Shown here one piece after another: positions 1-6,405 of a stretch of 6,769 nt of DNA; position 1 is the stretch's first letter; the number at the start of each line of letters is the position of its first letter. Below the pieces are notes generated by a model. That model saw nothing but the letters and a program-made list of their open reading frames with translations. It was not told the DNA's origin and did no database searches. This stretch comes from Dehalococcoidia bacterium (lineage in GTDB: Bacteria > Chloroflexota > Dehalococcoidia > GIF9 > AB-539-J10). The stretch spans positions 1 to 6,769 of the forward strand of contig JAUUZT010000045.1 in NCBI GenBank assembly GCA_030589825.1, given 5' to 3'. A program made the position numbers and the translations under genes.

Positions 1-362
1 TGGAGTACTGCTTTCTGCGTATCCAGTGTCCTTCGGTGCTGGATAACCTCCATGCCTTCTTTGGAAAGTTTTTTACCGTTTATGAATATTTCTACCCTTA
101 TCGGATTGGGAACATTAACGATTTCGTAAGACTGGCCTCCACTCCGATCATATACACCCGCAAGATACGTGCCTGCGTAACCTTTGCTATGGCCTTCCTC
201 TAGAATACCTCTTGACCCAATGTAGCCATTTCCCAGAGTGAAAATTGTCTCCTGAAGCCTCAGCTTTGACTCGTTGATTTTATCCTCTAATATTAGCCAA
301 TCTTCTGATGATAGCTTTAAAAATTCTGGCTCGCTAACTGGTACCTTTTGTTCGTTATTCAC
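1..362 (-). CDS. Glycoside hydrolase family 65 sugar phosphorylase, N-terminal part (truncated by window edge)
   Basis: Reading the minus strand from a GTG at 362 gives 120 open codons running off the left edge. The translation contains ETIFTLGNGYIGSRG (about residues 39-53), then GTYLAGVYD (about 65-73), EIVNVPNPIRVEIFINGK (about 80-97) and RRTLDTQKAVL near the end. This order is typical of the N-terminal beta-sandwich domain of GH65 enzymes (maltose, trehalose, kojibiose and nigerose phosphorylases), which cleave alpha-glucosides with inorganic phosphate to beta-glucose 1-phosphate plus sugar; some family members are hydrolases instead. The catalytic (alpha/alpha)6 domain, with its acid glutamate and phosphate-binding residues, lies outside the window, so the substrate cannot be told. 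The GTG is the first possible start: an in-frame TAA lies two codons upstream (366-368). A GGAG (minus strand, 373-376) sits 10 nt before it. It is divergent from the phosphofructokinase gene. Confidence 0.85.
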   Translation of the reverse strand, partial: MNNEQKVPVSEPEFLKLSSEDWLILEDKINESKLRLQETIFTLGNGYIGSRGILEEGHSKGYAGTYLAGVYDRSGGQSYEIVNVPNPIRVEIFINGKKLSKEGMEVIQHRRTLDTQKAVL

Positions 363-429
363 TATTTAATAACTCCATATCCTTCCAGGGGTATTTTATT
401 CTAGGGGAACGGCATCGTAATCTTTATAT

Positions 430-460
430 TTGTGTTGCTAAACAGACTTTAGTTTATAAT
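430..460 (+). promoter_or_regulatory. Putative promoter elements for the phosphofructokinase gene
   Basis: A perfect TATAAT lies at 455-460 on the plus strand. The candidate -35 boxes are imperfect: TTGTGT at 430-435 (19-nt spacer) or TTGCTA at 435-440 (14-nt spacer). A small inverted repeat, CTAAA-N5-TTTAG (438-452), lies between them and the -10 and could be an operator half-site pair. A start near 467 would overlap the opposing start proposed for the GH65 gene. The support is weak because no -35 fits at the usual 16-18 nt. Confidence 0.3.
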
Positions 461-470
461 CTTGCTTGGC

Positions 471-499
471 ATTATAGCAGTTACAGGAAAAGCTATCAG
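471..499 (-). promoter_or_regulatory. Putative extended -10 sigma-70-type promoter for the GH65 gene
   Basis: On the minus strand a perfect TATAAT (471-476) is preceded directly by TGC, giving an extended -10. A CTGATA (494-499), four of six matches to TTGACA, lies 17 nt upstream. Transcription would begin near 464 and leave an untranslated leader of about 100 nt before the GTG at 362. Spacing and sequence are good, but the call rests on motif matching alone. Confidence 0.5.
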
Positions 500-545
500 T
501 AATGTAATATAGTAGAATTACGCTAATTAAGAGGGGTGGTTTAAC

Positions 546-1661
546 ATGAATAAACAGAGAATTGGCATTCTAACTGGAGGAGGTGACTGTGCCGGTATTA
601 ATCCTGCTATCAAATGGATTGTTAAAACTGCTCTAGATAAACGGCTTGCGTCAGAAAGAAATATACAATATGAGATTATAGGGATTCGGAATGGGTGGCA
701 GGGATTGGTAGATAAGGACATGACGAGTCCGGATGCGCAGGGATGCATTGTACCCTTGACCGAGGTACAAGTTCGAACGTGGGATAGATACGGCGGAACA
801 AATCTGGGAACTTCTCGAACAAACCCCTACAATCCTCAAAATGACCAGTCTAAAGTGCTGATTGAAAACCTGGAGAAGCTGGATTTGCACACACTGATTG
901 TTATTGGCGGTGATGATACCTTGGGAGTTGCCTCCAAGTTATCCAGAGAAGGAGTAAACATTGTCGGTATCCCAAAGACGATTGACAAAGATCTTCCCGG
1001 AACTGATTACACATTGGGATTTGAAACTGCTATGAACGTTATCGTAGAGGGAGTGGATAGGTTAAGAACTACAGCCGGTTCTCACCAGAGGACTTTTGTT
1101 GTAGAGACAATGGGGAGAAAAAGTGGATGGCTAGCCTTGGAGGGAGGAGCGTCCAGTGGGGCATATATTATATTAATTCCTGAATACGATTTTTCTATAG
1201 AAAGAGTGAAGGAGCTGGTTTTGGAAGGACGAAGGTCCGGTGCCAGGTATGATATTATCATCGTAGCGGAAGGCGCCAAACCAGTGGGCGGAATCGAGTT
1301 TGTCAGGAATGAAAGTGTAGATGGTTTTGGTCACAAACCTTTAAGCGGAGTTGCAGATTTTGGAGCCAGGGGGCTTAATGAAAGGACAGGACTTGAGACA
1401 CGAAGTATGGTTCTTAGCCATCTGCAACGGGGAGGAGTTCCCTGTGCTTATGATCGCCGAATGGGCAGGTATTTTGGTATTGCCGCTGCAGATTTGGTCG
1501 TCATGAAAGACTTTGGGAAAATGGTATCGTACAGACGTGGCGAGATTACCGCCATCCCGATTGAAGACGCACTGAGGGGGCCCTGTTTGGTAGATGTAGA
1601 AACCGAGTATGATATTGAAAGATACAATGGTCGTCGAACTATTTTAAGGCGTAGTAAATGA
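546..1661 (+). CDS. pfp: 6-phosphofructokinase, pyrophosphate-dependent type
   Basis: This cytoplasmic glycolytic enzyme phosphorylates fructose 6-phosphate to fructose 1,6-bisphosphate. The 371-residue protein shows the PFK motifs in order: phosphoryl-donor loop GGGDCAGIN (11-19), GGDDT (121-125), PKTIDKD with catalytic Asp147 (143-149), METMGR-like VETMGR (186-191), AEGA (241-244) and the sugar-phosphate site HLQRGG (292-297). Two positions known to separate donors match the PPi type. The residue equivalent to E. coli Gly104 is Asp124, and that equivalent to Gly124 is Lys144; ATP enzymes carry Gly at both. PPi enzymes catalyse a reversible reaction and usually lack strong allosteric control. 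The start is supported by GAGGGGTGGT at 531-540. The protein is longer than E. coli PfkA (about 320 residues), with an extended C-terminal part. It is divergent from a GH65 gene. The family call is very secure; the donor call is an inference from two residues. Confidence 0.93.
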   Translation: MNKQRIGILTGGGDCAGINPAIKWIVKTALDKRLASERNIQYEIIGIRNGWQGLVDKDMTSPDAQGCIVPLTEVQVRTWDRYGGTNLGTSRTNPYNPQNDQSKVLIENLEKLDLHTLIVIGGDDTLGVASKLSREGVNIVGIPKTIDKDLPGTDYTLGFETAMNVIVEGVDRLRTTAGSHQRTFVVETMGRKSGWLALEGGASSGAYIILIPEYDFSIERVKELVLEGRRSGARYDIIIVAEGAKPVGGIEFVRNESVDGFGHKPLSGVADFGARGLNERTGLETRSMVLSHLQRGGVPCAYDRRMGRYFGIAAADLVVMKDFGKMVSYRRGEITAIPIEDALRGPCLVDVETEYDIERYNGRRTILRRSK

Positions 1662-1775
1662 GTTGTTAACTTTAAAATCAAATGATGTAGACTACTGATG
1701 ATACTTGCTAGGAAAAGAGGGATGCTTAGTTTGCTGTGATGAACTGCATAGGGAAAAAATAGGGGAGGGATATAT

Positions 1776-2675
1776 ATGGGATTGTCAATAGAGATGAAGG
1801 AAGGAATACAAAACGACCCTGCGCGGTTTATTACGCAGGAAATAAAGGAATATGTAAGTTCGAGCCCTGATAACCGCCTGTCGTTTATGAATGATTATGT
1901 TCTGTGGGACGAGCCGCTGGTTCAGTTTGCTGGTGGCGATGACCCTATCTTCACTGAATATAAAACCATTATCGCCTCTACTTACCTTACTCCTCGAGAA
2001 GCCCTCGCTAAAACCTATGAGAGAAAAGCAGATGATTTGCCGGAACGTCTTTCGGTAATAAGCTGGATATTACCTGCTGCAGAAGAAACTCGCAAAACTA
2101 ACCGTGCTGAGACTTATGTTCCCAGCCGCCTCTGGTCACACACTCGCTACTATGGGGAGAAATTCAATGAGAAACTACGTGCGCATGTAGCAGAAATCCT
2201 CACTTCTATGGGATATCTGGCAGTGGCGCCATTTTTACAGCCTTATTTTGAGATATTTAACAACGAAAAAGGCCCTTACTCAAATTGGTCAGAACGACAT
2301 GTGGCATTTGCCGCCGGCCTTGGCACTTTCAGCCTTTCAGATGGCTTTATTACCGAGCGCGGCATTGCTCATCGTTGTGGCAGTGTAGTCACTGACTTGG
2401 TACTACCGGTAAGCCCCAGGACAGCTAAAAGTCCATATTCAAACTGTTTATTTTATGTAGATGGTAGCTGTATAGCCTGCATAGAACGTTGCCCTGCTGG
2501 AGCTATTACACAGAAAGGGCATGATAAGATAAAATGTCACGCTTACCTGAGGGATACGCTCGGTTATTCAACAGATGCATTAATAGATGGATATGATAAT
2601 GACAAAAGCGTAGCTGGTTGTGGTCTCTGCCAGACGAAAGTTCCTTGCGAATTTCAAAATCCGACAAAGAAGTAA
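1776..2675 (+). CDS. QueG-like 4Fe-4S cluster protein (epoxyqueuosine reductase-related)
   Basis: This 299-residue soluble protein resembles the family that includes epoxyqueuosine reductase QueG and, more distantly, corrinoid reductive dehalogenases. Visible landmarks are SWILP (96-100), SERHVAFAAGLGTFSLSDGFIT (172-193, the counterpart of the QueG ER..A..AGLG.iGkn segment), RCGSVVTDL (200-208) and a C-terminal ferredoxin-like part. That part has C232-x2-C235-x3-C239-P, preceded by C224 and followed by C254 and C282-x2-C285-x5-C291, enough cysteines for two 4Fe-4S clusters. The first cysteine of the usual CxxCxxCxxxCP motif is replaced by Asp229, and C224 may substitute for it. The Asp usually found in the QueG motif D..P..ER is not apparent (the segment is GPYSNWSER). 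It therefore probably belongs to a side family of unknown substrate. No Tat signal is seen, unlike respiratory dehalogenases. GGGGAGG at 1762-1768 supports the start. The gap to the upstream gene is 114 bp. Confidence 0.75.
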   Translation: MGLSIEMKEGIQNDPARFITQEIKEYVSSSPDNRLSFMNDYVLWDEPLVQFAGGDDPIFTEYKTIIASTYLTPREALAKTYERKADDLPERLSVISWILPAAEETRKTNRAETYVPSRLWSHTRYYGEKFNEKLRAHVAEILTSMGYLAVAPFLQPYFEIFNNEKGPYSNWSERHVAFAAGLGTFSLSDGFITERGIAHRCGSVVTDLVLPVSPRTAKSPYSNCLFYVDGSCIACIERCPAGAITQKGHDKIKCHAYLRDTLGYSTDALIDGYDNDKSVAGCGLCQTKVPCEFQNPTKK

Positions 2676-2826
2676 AGATTGCATAATGAAAATGTGTGGT
2701 AATTATACAGAGCCTTTTCGGCACCGGTTGTTGTGATGCTTTTGATAGTAAAGTAACCCATAACCATTTGCTATGATATCCGAAGACAACAGTATGAAAA
2801 ATATCATGATTGGAGTATTACGTTAA

Positions 2827-3429
2827 ATGAATAAGCCATCTGAACAAAAAATTAAATTAGCCTTCAATGTGCCTAATACTATAACCGCTGTACGTGTCGT
2901 TATGGCAATAATTATTGTCCGGCTGTTGTACATAGGCGGGGAAACTGAAATATTCACAGCGGGTATTCTGCTCATTATTGCTGCGCTTACTGATTGGCTT
3001 GATGGTTTTTTGGCCCGAAAGCTGGGGCAATCAAGCCCGGGAGGGTCGCTTTTCGACCTGGTTGCTGACGAAATACTTTTTATGCCAACTCTAATAATGG
3101 CAGTAGCTACCGGGCTGTTTTCAAGGACAGATGCCCTGATGCCTTTTAATCCTTATCCTTATGCGGTACCGGCGCTTGCCGGAGGGGTTATGGTCATAGC
3201 AGGTGTAGTAATCTATCTTTGGAAGCGTCGCAGTCGAGTATTCGATTTCCCTACTCCCACAGGTGTAGCTAAGGTTAATTTCTGGTTTTGGCTGACGCCA
3301 CTTATCATTGCTGTTTTAGATATAGGCCCAGATATTCTGCTTGCAGTGATGATGTATATTGCGATTGTCTCTACTGTGCTCACCTTTTATTCCTATTTGA
3401 AAAAAGGTAGTTACGTTTTTACTGATTAA
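2827..3429 (+). CDS. CDP-alcohol phosphatidyltransferase family membrane protein (PgsA-like)
   Basis: This 200-residue integral membrane enzyme should transfer a phosphatidyl group from CDP-diacylglycerol to an alcohol in phospholipid synthesis. The family signature D-x2-D-G-x2-A-R-x8-G-x3-D-x3-D is complete: D56, D59, G60, A63, R64, G73, D77 and D81. These aspartates bind two metal ions and the substrate. The N-terminal NVPNTITAVRVVMA (14-27) resembles the start of PgsA (glycerol-3-phosphate acceptor), but the usual DPxADK after the glycine is DLVADE (77-82), so the acceptor is not certain. About six hydrophobic segments are visible, roughly 22-36, 43-55, 83-98, 113-131, 152-166 and 169-188. 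The length is normal for the family. A GGAG at 2812-2815, 11 nt before the ATG, is the likely ribosome binding site. A 151-bp gap upstream holds no clear terminator or promoter. Confidence 0.88.
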   Translation: MNKPSEQKIKLAFNVPNTITAVRVVMAIIIVRLLYIGGETEIFTAGILLIIAALTDWLDGFLARKLGQSSPGGSLFDLVADEILFMPTLIMAVATGLFSRTDALMPFNPYPYAVPALAGGVMVIAGVVIYLWKRRSRVFDFPTPTGVAKVNFWFWLTPLIIAVLDIGPDILLAVMMYIAIVSTVLTFYSYLKKGSYVFTD

Positions 3430-3436
3430 CCCTGCA

Positions 3437-3460
3437 CTCGATTTATATATATAAATCGAG
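3437..3460. repeat. Perfect 24-bp palindrome between the CDP-alcohol transferase gene and xseA
   Basis: The half-site CTCGATTTATAT is followed immediately by its exact reverse complement, with no spacer and no mismatch. It begins 8 nt after the upstream stop codon and ends 14 nt before the xseA ATG. No T-run follows, so it is not a classical rho-independent terminator. It could be an operator for a dimeric repressor, or a transcript hairpin acting on processing, attenuation or translation of xseA. Confidence 0.8.
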
Positions 3461-3474
3461 CATAATTAATTACA

Positions 3475-4896
3475 ATGGAATCAAATATTCATGGCAATTC
3501 TGCAAACAGGGTATATCAACTAAAGGAAATAACGTCTTTAATCAAAGAATCTCTGCTGGATTTATCTAGCCAGGAGTTCTGGATTAGAGCTCATTTGATT
3601 GCCTCCAGGAGTGCTGCCAGTTACAGGCATTACTATTGCGAGCTGACCGATGTTGATAAGCAGGGAAATACCGTTGCGCAAATCAGGGCGGTCATCTGGC
3701 AGTCGGAGTACAATCAAATTCTTAATAAACTTCGCCAGGTGGGGATGACGGATGCCCTGCAGGACAACAGCGAAGTCTGCGTCCTTTGCGCCGTGCGCTA
3801 CCACGAAGTGTATGGACTCAGTTTAAATATCTATGACATTGACCCCTCATTTGGAGAATCGCAAATAGACCTTAACCGCAGGCAAATTATTGAAAAACTA
3901 TCGAAGGAAGAGGTGCTCAAGAAAAATACAGAAACATATTTGACCCCTGCCCCGTTACGAATAGGGTTGATCACCAGAAAAGAGTCGGCTGCCTACAACG
4001 ATTTTACAAAAACGCTTTATAACTCACCTTTTTCATTTCAGGTAGTCGTTGCTGACTGTACCATGCAGGGAGAGAATACTAAAAAAGAAACGGTTTCAGC
4101 CATTAAACATCTGGCGAAGGCAAAGGTCGATGTTATCTGTATCGTGCGAGGAGGAGGTTCACAGCTTGATCTGGCATGGTTCGATAATGAACAGATTGCT
4201 CGCTCCGTTATTAACTGCCGGATACCTGTGTGGGTGGGCATAGGGCATGAGATTGATACAGGAGTCATGGACGTTGTTGCACATTCGAGCTTCAAGACTC
4301 CAACCGCAGTCGCTGAAGTTCTGGTCAATATCCTTCAAGAATTGATGCATAGACTTGAACTTGCCGCTGAACGCCTGCAGAATACTGTTGACTGGAGGAT
4401 GGAATTGTCTGGCCGCGAGCTATCCCGGAAGTCACAGGGATCTCTTAATGGCTTCAGAAAACAGTATGAACTTGTACTTCAGCAGTTTGCCAACAGTACC
4501 TTGAAAATAAAGACGCAATTTGAAGACTGCTTCAACGATAAAAAAGTAAATCTCAATAATAAAAAACAGGAACTTCGTCACCTCTGTGATCTGTCGCTGA
4601 ATTCAAGCAGTAAGCGCTTAACAGTGACTTGCAGCCATATTAACCTGCCCAGGTATTTGAAGATAGTTTTTGAGCGAAAAATGAATCTAATTAACATGGA
4701 AAGACAACTCAAGGCGGTAATGCCTGACTGGATTCTCAGGAAGGGATATACCATTACCAGGAACCTTCGCAGCGAAATCCTGCGGAGTATTACGCAGCTA
4801 CAACAGGATGAACCAATTGAGACTCAGTTTACAGACGGCTTCGCAAGGAGTGTTGTCCGGAAAAGGGAGGATACAGATAATGAAACGAAAAATTGA
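3475..4896 (+). CDS. xseA: Exodeoxyribonuclease VII large subunit
   Basis: This is the catalytic subunit of exonuclease VII, a metal-independent single-strand DNA nuclease that works from both ends in mismatch repair and DNA damage handling, in complex with several XseB copies. The 473-residue protein has an N-terminal OB-fold region (about 13-122, including QIRAVIW at 69-75). The nuclease core follows (about 160-285), with RIGLITRKESAA (162-173), RGGGS (225-229), GHEID (257-261) and TPTAVAE (275-281). Next is a long helical region (about 285-415), the XseB-binding coiled stalk in known structures, then the C-terminal RKGYTITRN (422-430) and FTDGFA (452-457). The start is fixed by an in-frame TAA at 3463-3465 and the lack of an early alternative, yet no Shine-Dalgarno is visible; the leader is AT-rich and directly follows the palindrome. 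The 3' end overlaps xseB by 17 bp, showing co-transcription. The protein is slightly longer than the common 400-450 residues. Confidence 0.95.
   Translation: MESNIHGNSANRVYQLKEITSLIKESLLDLSSQEFWIRAHLIASRSAASYRHYYCELTDVDKQGNTVAQIRAVIWQSEYNQILNKLRQVGMTDALQDNSEVCVLCAVRYHEVYGLSLNIYDIDPSFGESQIDLNRRQIIEKLSKEEVLKKNTETYLTPAPLRIGLITRKESAAYNDFTKTLYNSPFSFQVVVADCTMQGENTKKETVSAIKHLAKAKVDVICIVRGGGSQLDLAWFDNEQIARSVINCRIPVWVGIGHEIDTGVMDVVAHSSFKTPTAVAEVLVNILQELMHRLELAAERLQNTVDWRMELSGRELSRKSQGSLNGFRKQYELVLQQFANSTLKIKTQFEDCFNDKKVNLNNKKQELRHLCDLSLNSSSKRLTVTCSHINLPRYLKIVFERKMNLINMERQLKAVMPDWILRKGYTITRNLRSEILRSITQLQQDEPIETQFTDGFARSVVRKREDTDNETKN
4865..4870 (+). promoter_or_regulatory. Ribosome binding site that fixes the xseB start
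   Basis: GGGAGG lies inside the end of xseA, 9 nt before the ATG at 4880. The longer in-frame start at 4808 would add 24 residues without family similarity and has no comparable site, so 4880 is preferred. Confidence 0.8.
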
Positions 4897-5098
4897 AAAT
4901 ATGACTTATGAAGAGAAGGAAGAACGGCTTGATGAAATACTGCAACGGCTTGACCGCTCTGAAACGCCTGTGGATAAGCTTTCAGAAGACGCCAGGGAGG
5001 CAGCCTCGCTGATAAAATCCATGGAAGAGACCCTCAAAAAAGCCAGGCAGGAATTGACCGGTGTTTTTGAGGAATTAGAAAAGCTGAAGAGTGAGTGA
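4880..5098 (+). CDS. xseB: Exodeoxyribonuclease VII small subunit
   Basis: This is the small accessory subunit that wraps around the helical stalk of XseA and is needed for exonuclease VII activity. From the ATG at 4880 it encodes 72 residues, typical for the family (about 60-80). The segment TYEEKEERLDEILQRLDRS (9-27) matches the conserved N-terminal helix (FEe.L..Le.Iv..Le.g). It is followed by a short turn (ETPVDKL, 28-34) and a second charged helix with the usual heptad character to the C-terminus (about 35-70). The gene starts inside the last codons of xseA in another frame. This overlap, with a strong internal ribosome binding site, suggests translational coupling and a controlled excess of the small subunit. 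The identification rests on helix pattern, size and position directly behind xseA. Confidence 0.92.
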   Translation: MKRKIENMTYEEKEERLDEILQRLDRSETPVDKLSEDAREAASLIKSMEETLKKARQELTGVFEELEKLKSE

Positions 5099-5190
5099 GG
5101 AAGGACAAAATAGCTCTGCTGGATTGTATTGGGGCCGGGTTATCCGTTAACTGATGAGTTCGAGGAAATACTATATGTGAAAAAGATTGG

Positions 5191-5197
5191 AAAGGAG
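5191..5197 (+). promoter_or_regulatory. Ribosome binding site that decides the nitroreductase start
   Basis: AAAGGAG lies 7 nt before the ATG at 5205 and 4 nt before the ATG at 5202. It falls inside the longer reading that would begin with TTG at 5187, which makes that upstream start unlikely. Confidence 0.75.
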
Positions 5198-5204
5198 AAC
5201 GATG

Positions 5205-5771
5205 ATGGAATTATTTGAGGCAATTAAAACAAGACGCAGTATACGGCACTATAAAACAGACCTCGTCCCCGAGGAACTGGTACAGAAAGTGTTGGAAGCA
5301 GCCCGATGGGCACCATCCTGGTCCAACAGACAGCGCAGCAGGTATCTGGTAATACGAGATAAAGGAAAACGGAAGAAGCTTGCCGACTCTCTTCGTCCAG
5401 GCAATTCAGCGGCGGTTGCACTCACCGAAGCCCCTGTTGCAATTGTTGTCTGTGCTGAACCTGGCAAAGCTGGCTATACTGCTGGAGATAAAGTCACCGG
5501 CGGTAGTGATTGGAAAACCTCGACAACCAATAAGGGTAACTTATACCTGTTTGATGCGGGCTTAGCCATGCAAAACCTGGTGTTGGCAGCCCATGCACTC
5601 GGACTGGGCACCGTTTTTGTAGGAGCTTTTCAGGTGAACAATGTTGCTGAAGCTATCGATTTACCAGAAGGAATGGAGATGATAGCAATGACTCCGCTGG
5701 GATACCCGTCTGAAGGAGGCAGAACTCCATCAAGAAAAGAGCTCTCCGAACTTGTTTTCAACGAGCAATAG
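5205..5771 (+). CDS. Nitroreductase family FMN-dependent oxidoreductase
   Basis: This small cytoplasmic flavoprotein should use NAD(P)H to reduce a nitro, quinone or similar acceptor through bound FMN; the physiological substrate cannot be inferred. The 188-residue protein shows the family landmarks. RRSIRHY (10-16) is the FMN phosphate-binding arginine cluster. AARWAPSWSNRQ (32-43) holds the APS.xN(x)Q segment. DAGLAMQNLVLAAHALGLGT (117-136) is the central helix at the dimer interface. PLGYP (164-168) closes the flavin site. No ferredoxin domain is fused to it. Both ATG 5202 and ATG 5205 are possible; 5205 has the better spacing. It lies 106 bp behind xseB on the same strand, perhaps read through from that operon; a weak TTAACT/TACTAT pair (5147-5174) could be its own promoter. 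Confidence 0.9.
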   Translation: MELFEAIKTRRSIRHYKTDLVPEELVQKVLEAARWAPSWSNRQRSRYLVIRDKGKRKKLADSLRPGNSAAVALTEAPVAIVVCAEPGKAGYTAGDKVTGGSDWKTSTTNKGNLYLFDAGLAMQNLVLAAHALGLGTVFVGAFQVNNVAEAIDLPEGMEMIAMTPLGYPSEGGRTPSRKELSELVFNEQ

Positions 5772-5895
5772 GGTCAGTAGTAGAGGAGTGATTAAAAAGC
5801 TGCATATTCAATGGATAGAGCGCAGAGGAAAAACCGATGTGCAGGCTATTAACGAGCAGAATGGCTGTTTATTTGCGAACAAAAGATAGAAAACA

Positions 5896-6405
5896 ATGAA
5901 GCTGAGCAGGCGTCAGTTATCGTATGTACTTCTATACCTTGTGTCATTGTCTTTTGTTGTGGTAATAGTTCACGAGGCATCGCACCTGCTGGCGGCATTG
6001 ACTCTGGGAGTTCCTTTCGCTGACCTTAAGCTGGGCTTCTACGGCATCAACCCTTCAGTGACAGTCCCTTCCTGGTTTATCGGCACCCCACGGTTAATTG
6101 TTTACTACGCTGGAGGGCTGCTGCCGGGATTGATACTGCTGTTCACATATCTGTTTTTCTGGATGCGGCGATATCATCGCCTGCCTTCTATTCTTAACTG
6201 GTCTCTGGGACTGGTGACCCTCGAACTATCAGTTATTCAATTGGCTATCAGCTATGTTGAGGGAAGTTACCATGAAGCTTATATAGCTGGTTCTCTCTCG
6301 CTTTTCTCCCCGACCCATATCCTGATATACGCCTTTATGATATCTGCGTTTTTCCTCCATCGTGCCCTTTGCCCTCGGAGCAAAATAAGGTATCATTCTG
6401 AGTGA
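5896..6405 (+). CDS. Small M50-like membrane metalloprotease family protein (HExxH)
   Basis: This 169-residue, strongly hydrophobic protein has a zinc-binding signature HEASH (26-30) within its first membrane segment (about 9-36), as in site-2-protease (M50) enzymes, which cut substrates inside the membrane. A second segment contains YYAGGLLPGLILLF (70-83), resembling the M50 region GP..N that follows the metal site. Two more segments are near 100-120 and 139-156. The usual third zinc ligand in an N..P..DG motif is not seen; acidic or His residues in VEGSYHEAY (121-129) might replace it. It could therefore be an active minimal protease or a degenerate relative. The start at 5896 is bounded by an in-frame TAG at 5887-5889, and the ribosome binding site is poor. 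The final residues YHSE and the stop are encoded by a repeat element. It lies 124 bp behind the nitroreductase gene. The specific function is unknown. Confidence 0.7.
   Translation: MKLSRRQLSYVLLYLVSLSFVVVIVHEASHLLAALTLGVPFADLKLGFYGINPSVTVPSWFIGTPRLIVYYAGGLLPGLILLFTYLFFWMRRYHRLPSILNWSLGLVTLELSVIQLAISYVEGSYHEAYIAGSLSLFSPTHILIYAFMISAFFLHRALCPRSKIRYHSE

Noticed and set aside
1776..2675. Identification of the Fe-S protein as a respiratory reductive dehalogenase
   Set aside because: It lacks a twin-arginine signal, is shorter than RdhA proteins, and no rdhB-type membrane anchor gene is adjacent.
2676..2826. Possible terminator or promoter between the QueG-like gene and the CDP-alcohol transferase gene
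   Set aside because: The short GCC/GGC pairing around 2712-2722 is too small for a terminator, and the TTGATA (2742-2747) and TATGAT (2772-2777) boxes are 24 nt apart, too far for a sigma-70 promoter.
4038..4350. Open frames on both strands within the middle of xseA (minus strand 4038-4328 and 4159-4350; plus strand 4049-4243)
   Set aside because: They lie wholly within the strongly conserved nuclease core of XseA and show no family-like features, so they are shadows.
4808..4879. Longer xseB start at ATG 4808
   Set aside because: It would overlap xseA by 89 bp, has no good ribosome binding site, and adds residues not expected in XseB, while ATG 4880 has GGGAGG at ideal spacing.
5187..5204. 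Longer nitroreductase start at TTG 5187 (six extra residues)
   Set aside because: The extra segment contains the AAAGGAG ribosome binding site for the ATGs at 5202/5205, and family members begin close to the RRSIR motif.
5788..5889. A 33-codon open frame from GTG 5788 to TAG 5889, in the same frame as the M50-like gene and just upstream
   Set aside because: The purine-rich GAGG directly abuts the GTG with no usable spacing, the peptide has no recognisable features, and the length is within chance. A broken 5' extension of the M50-like gene is possible but not supported by any membrane or motif similarity.
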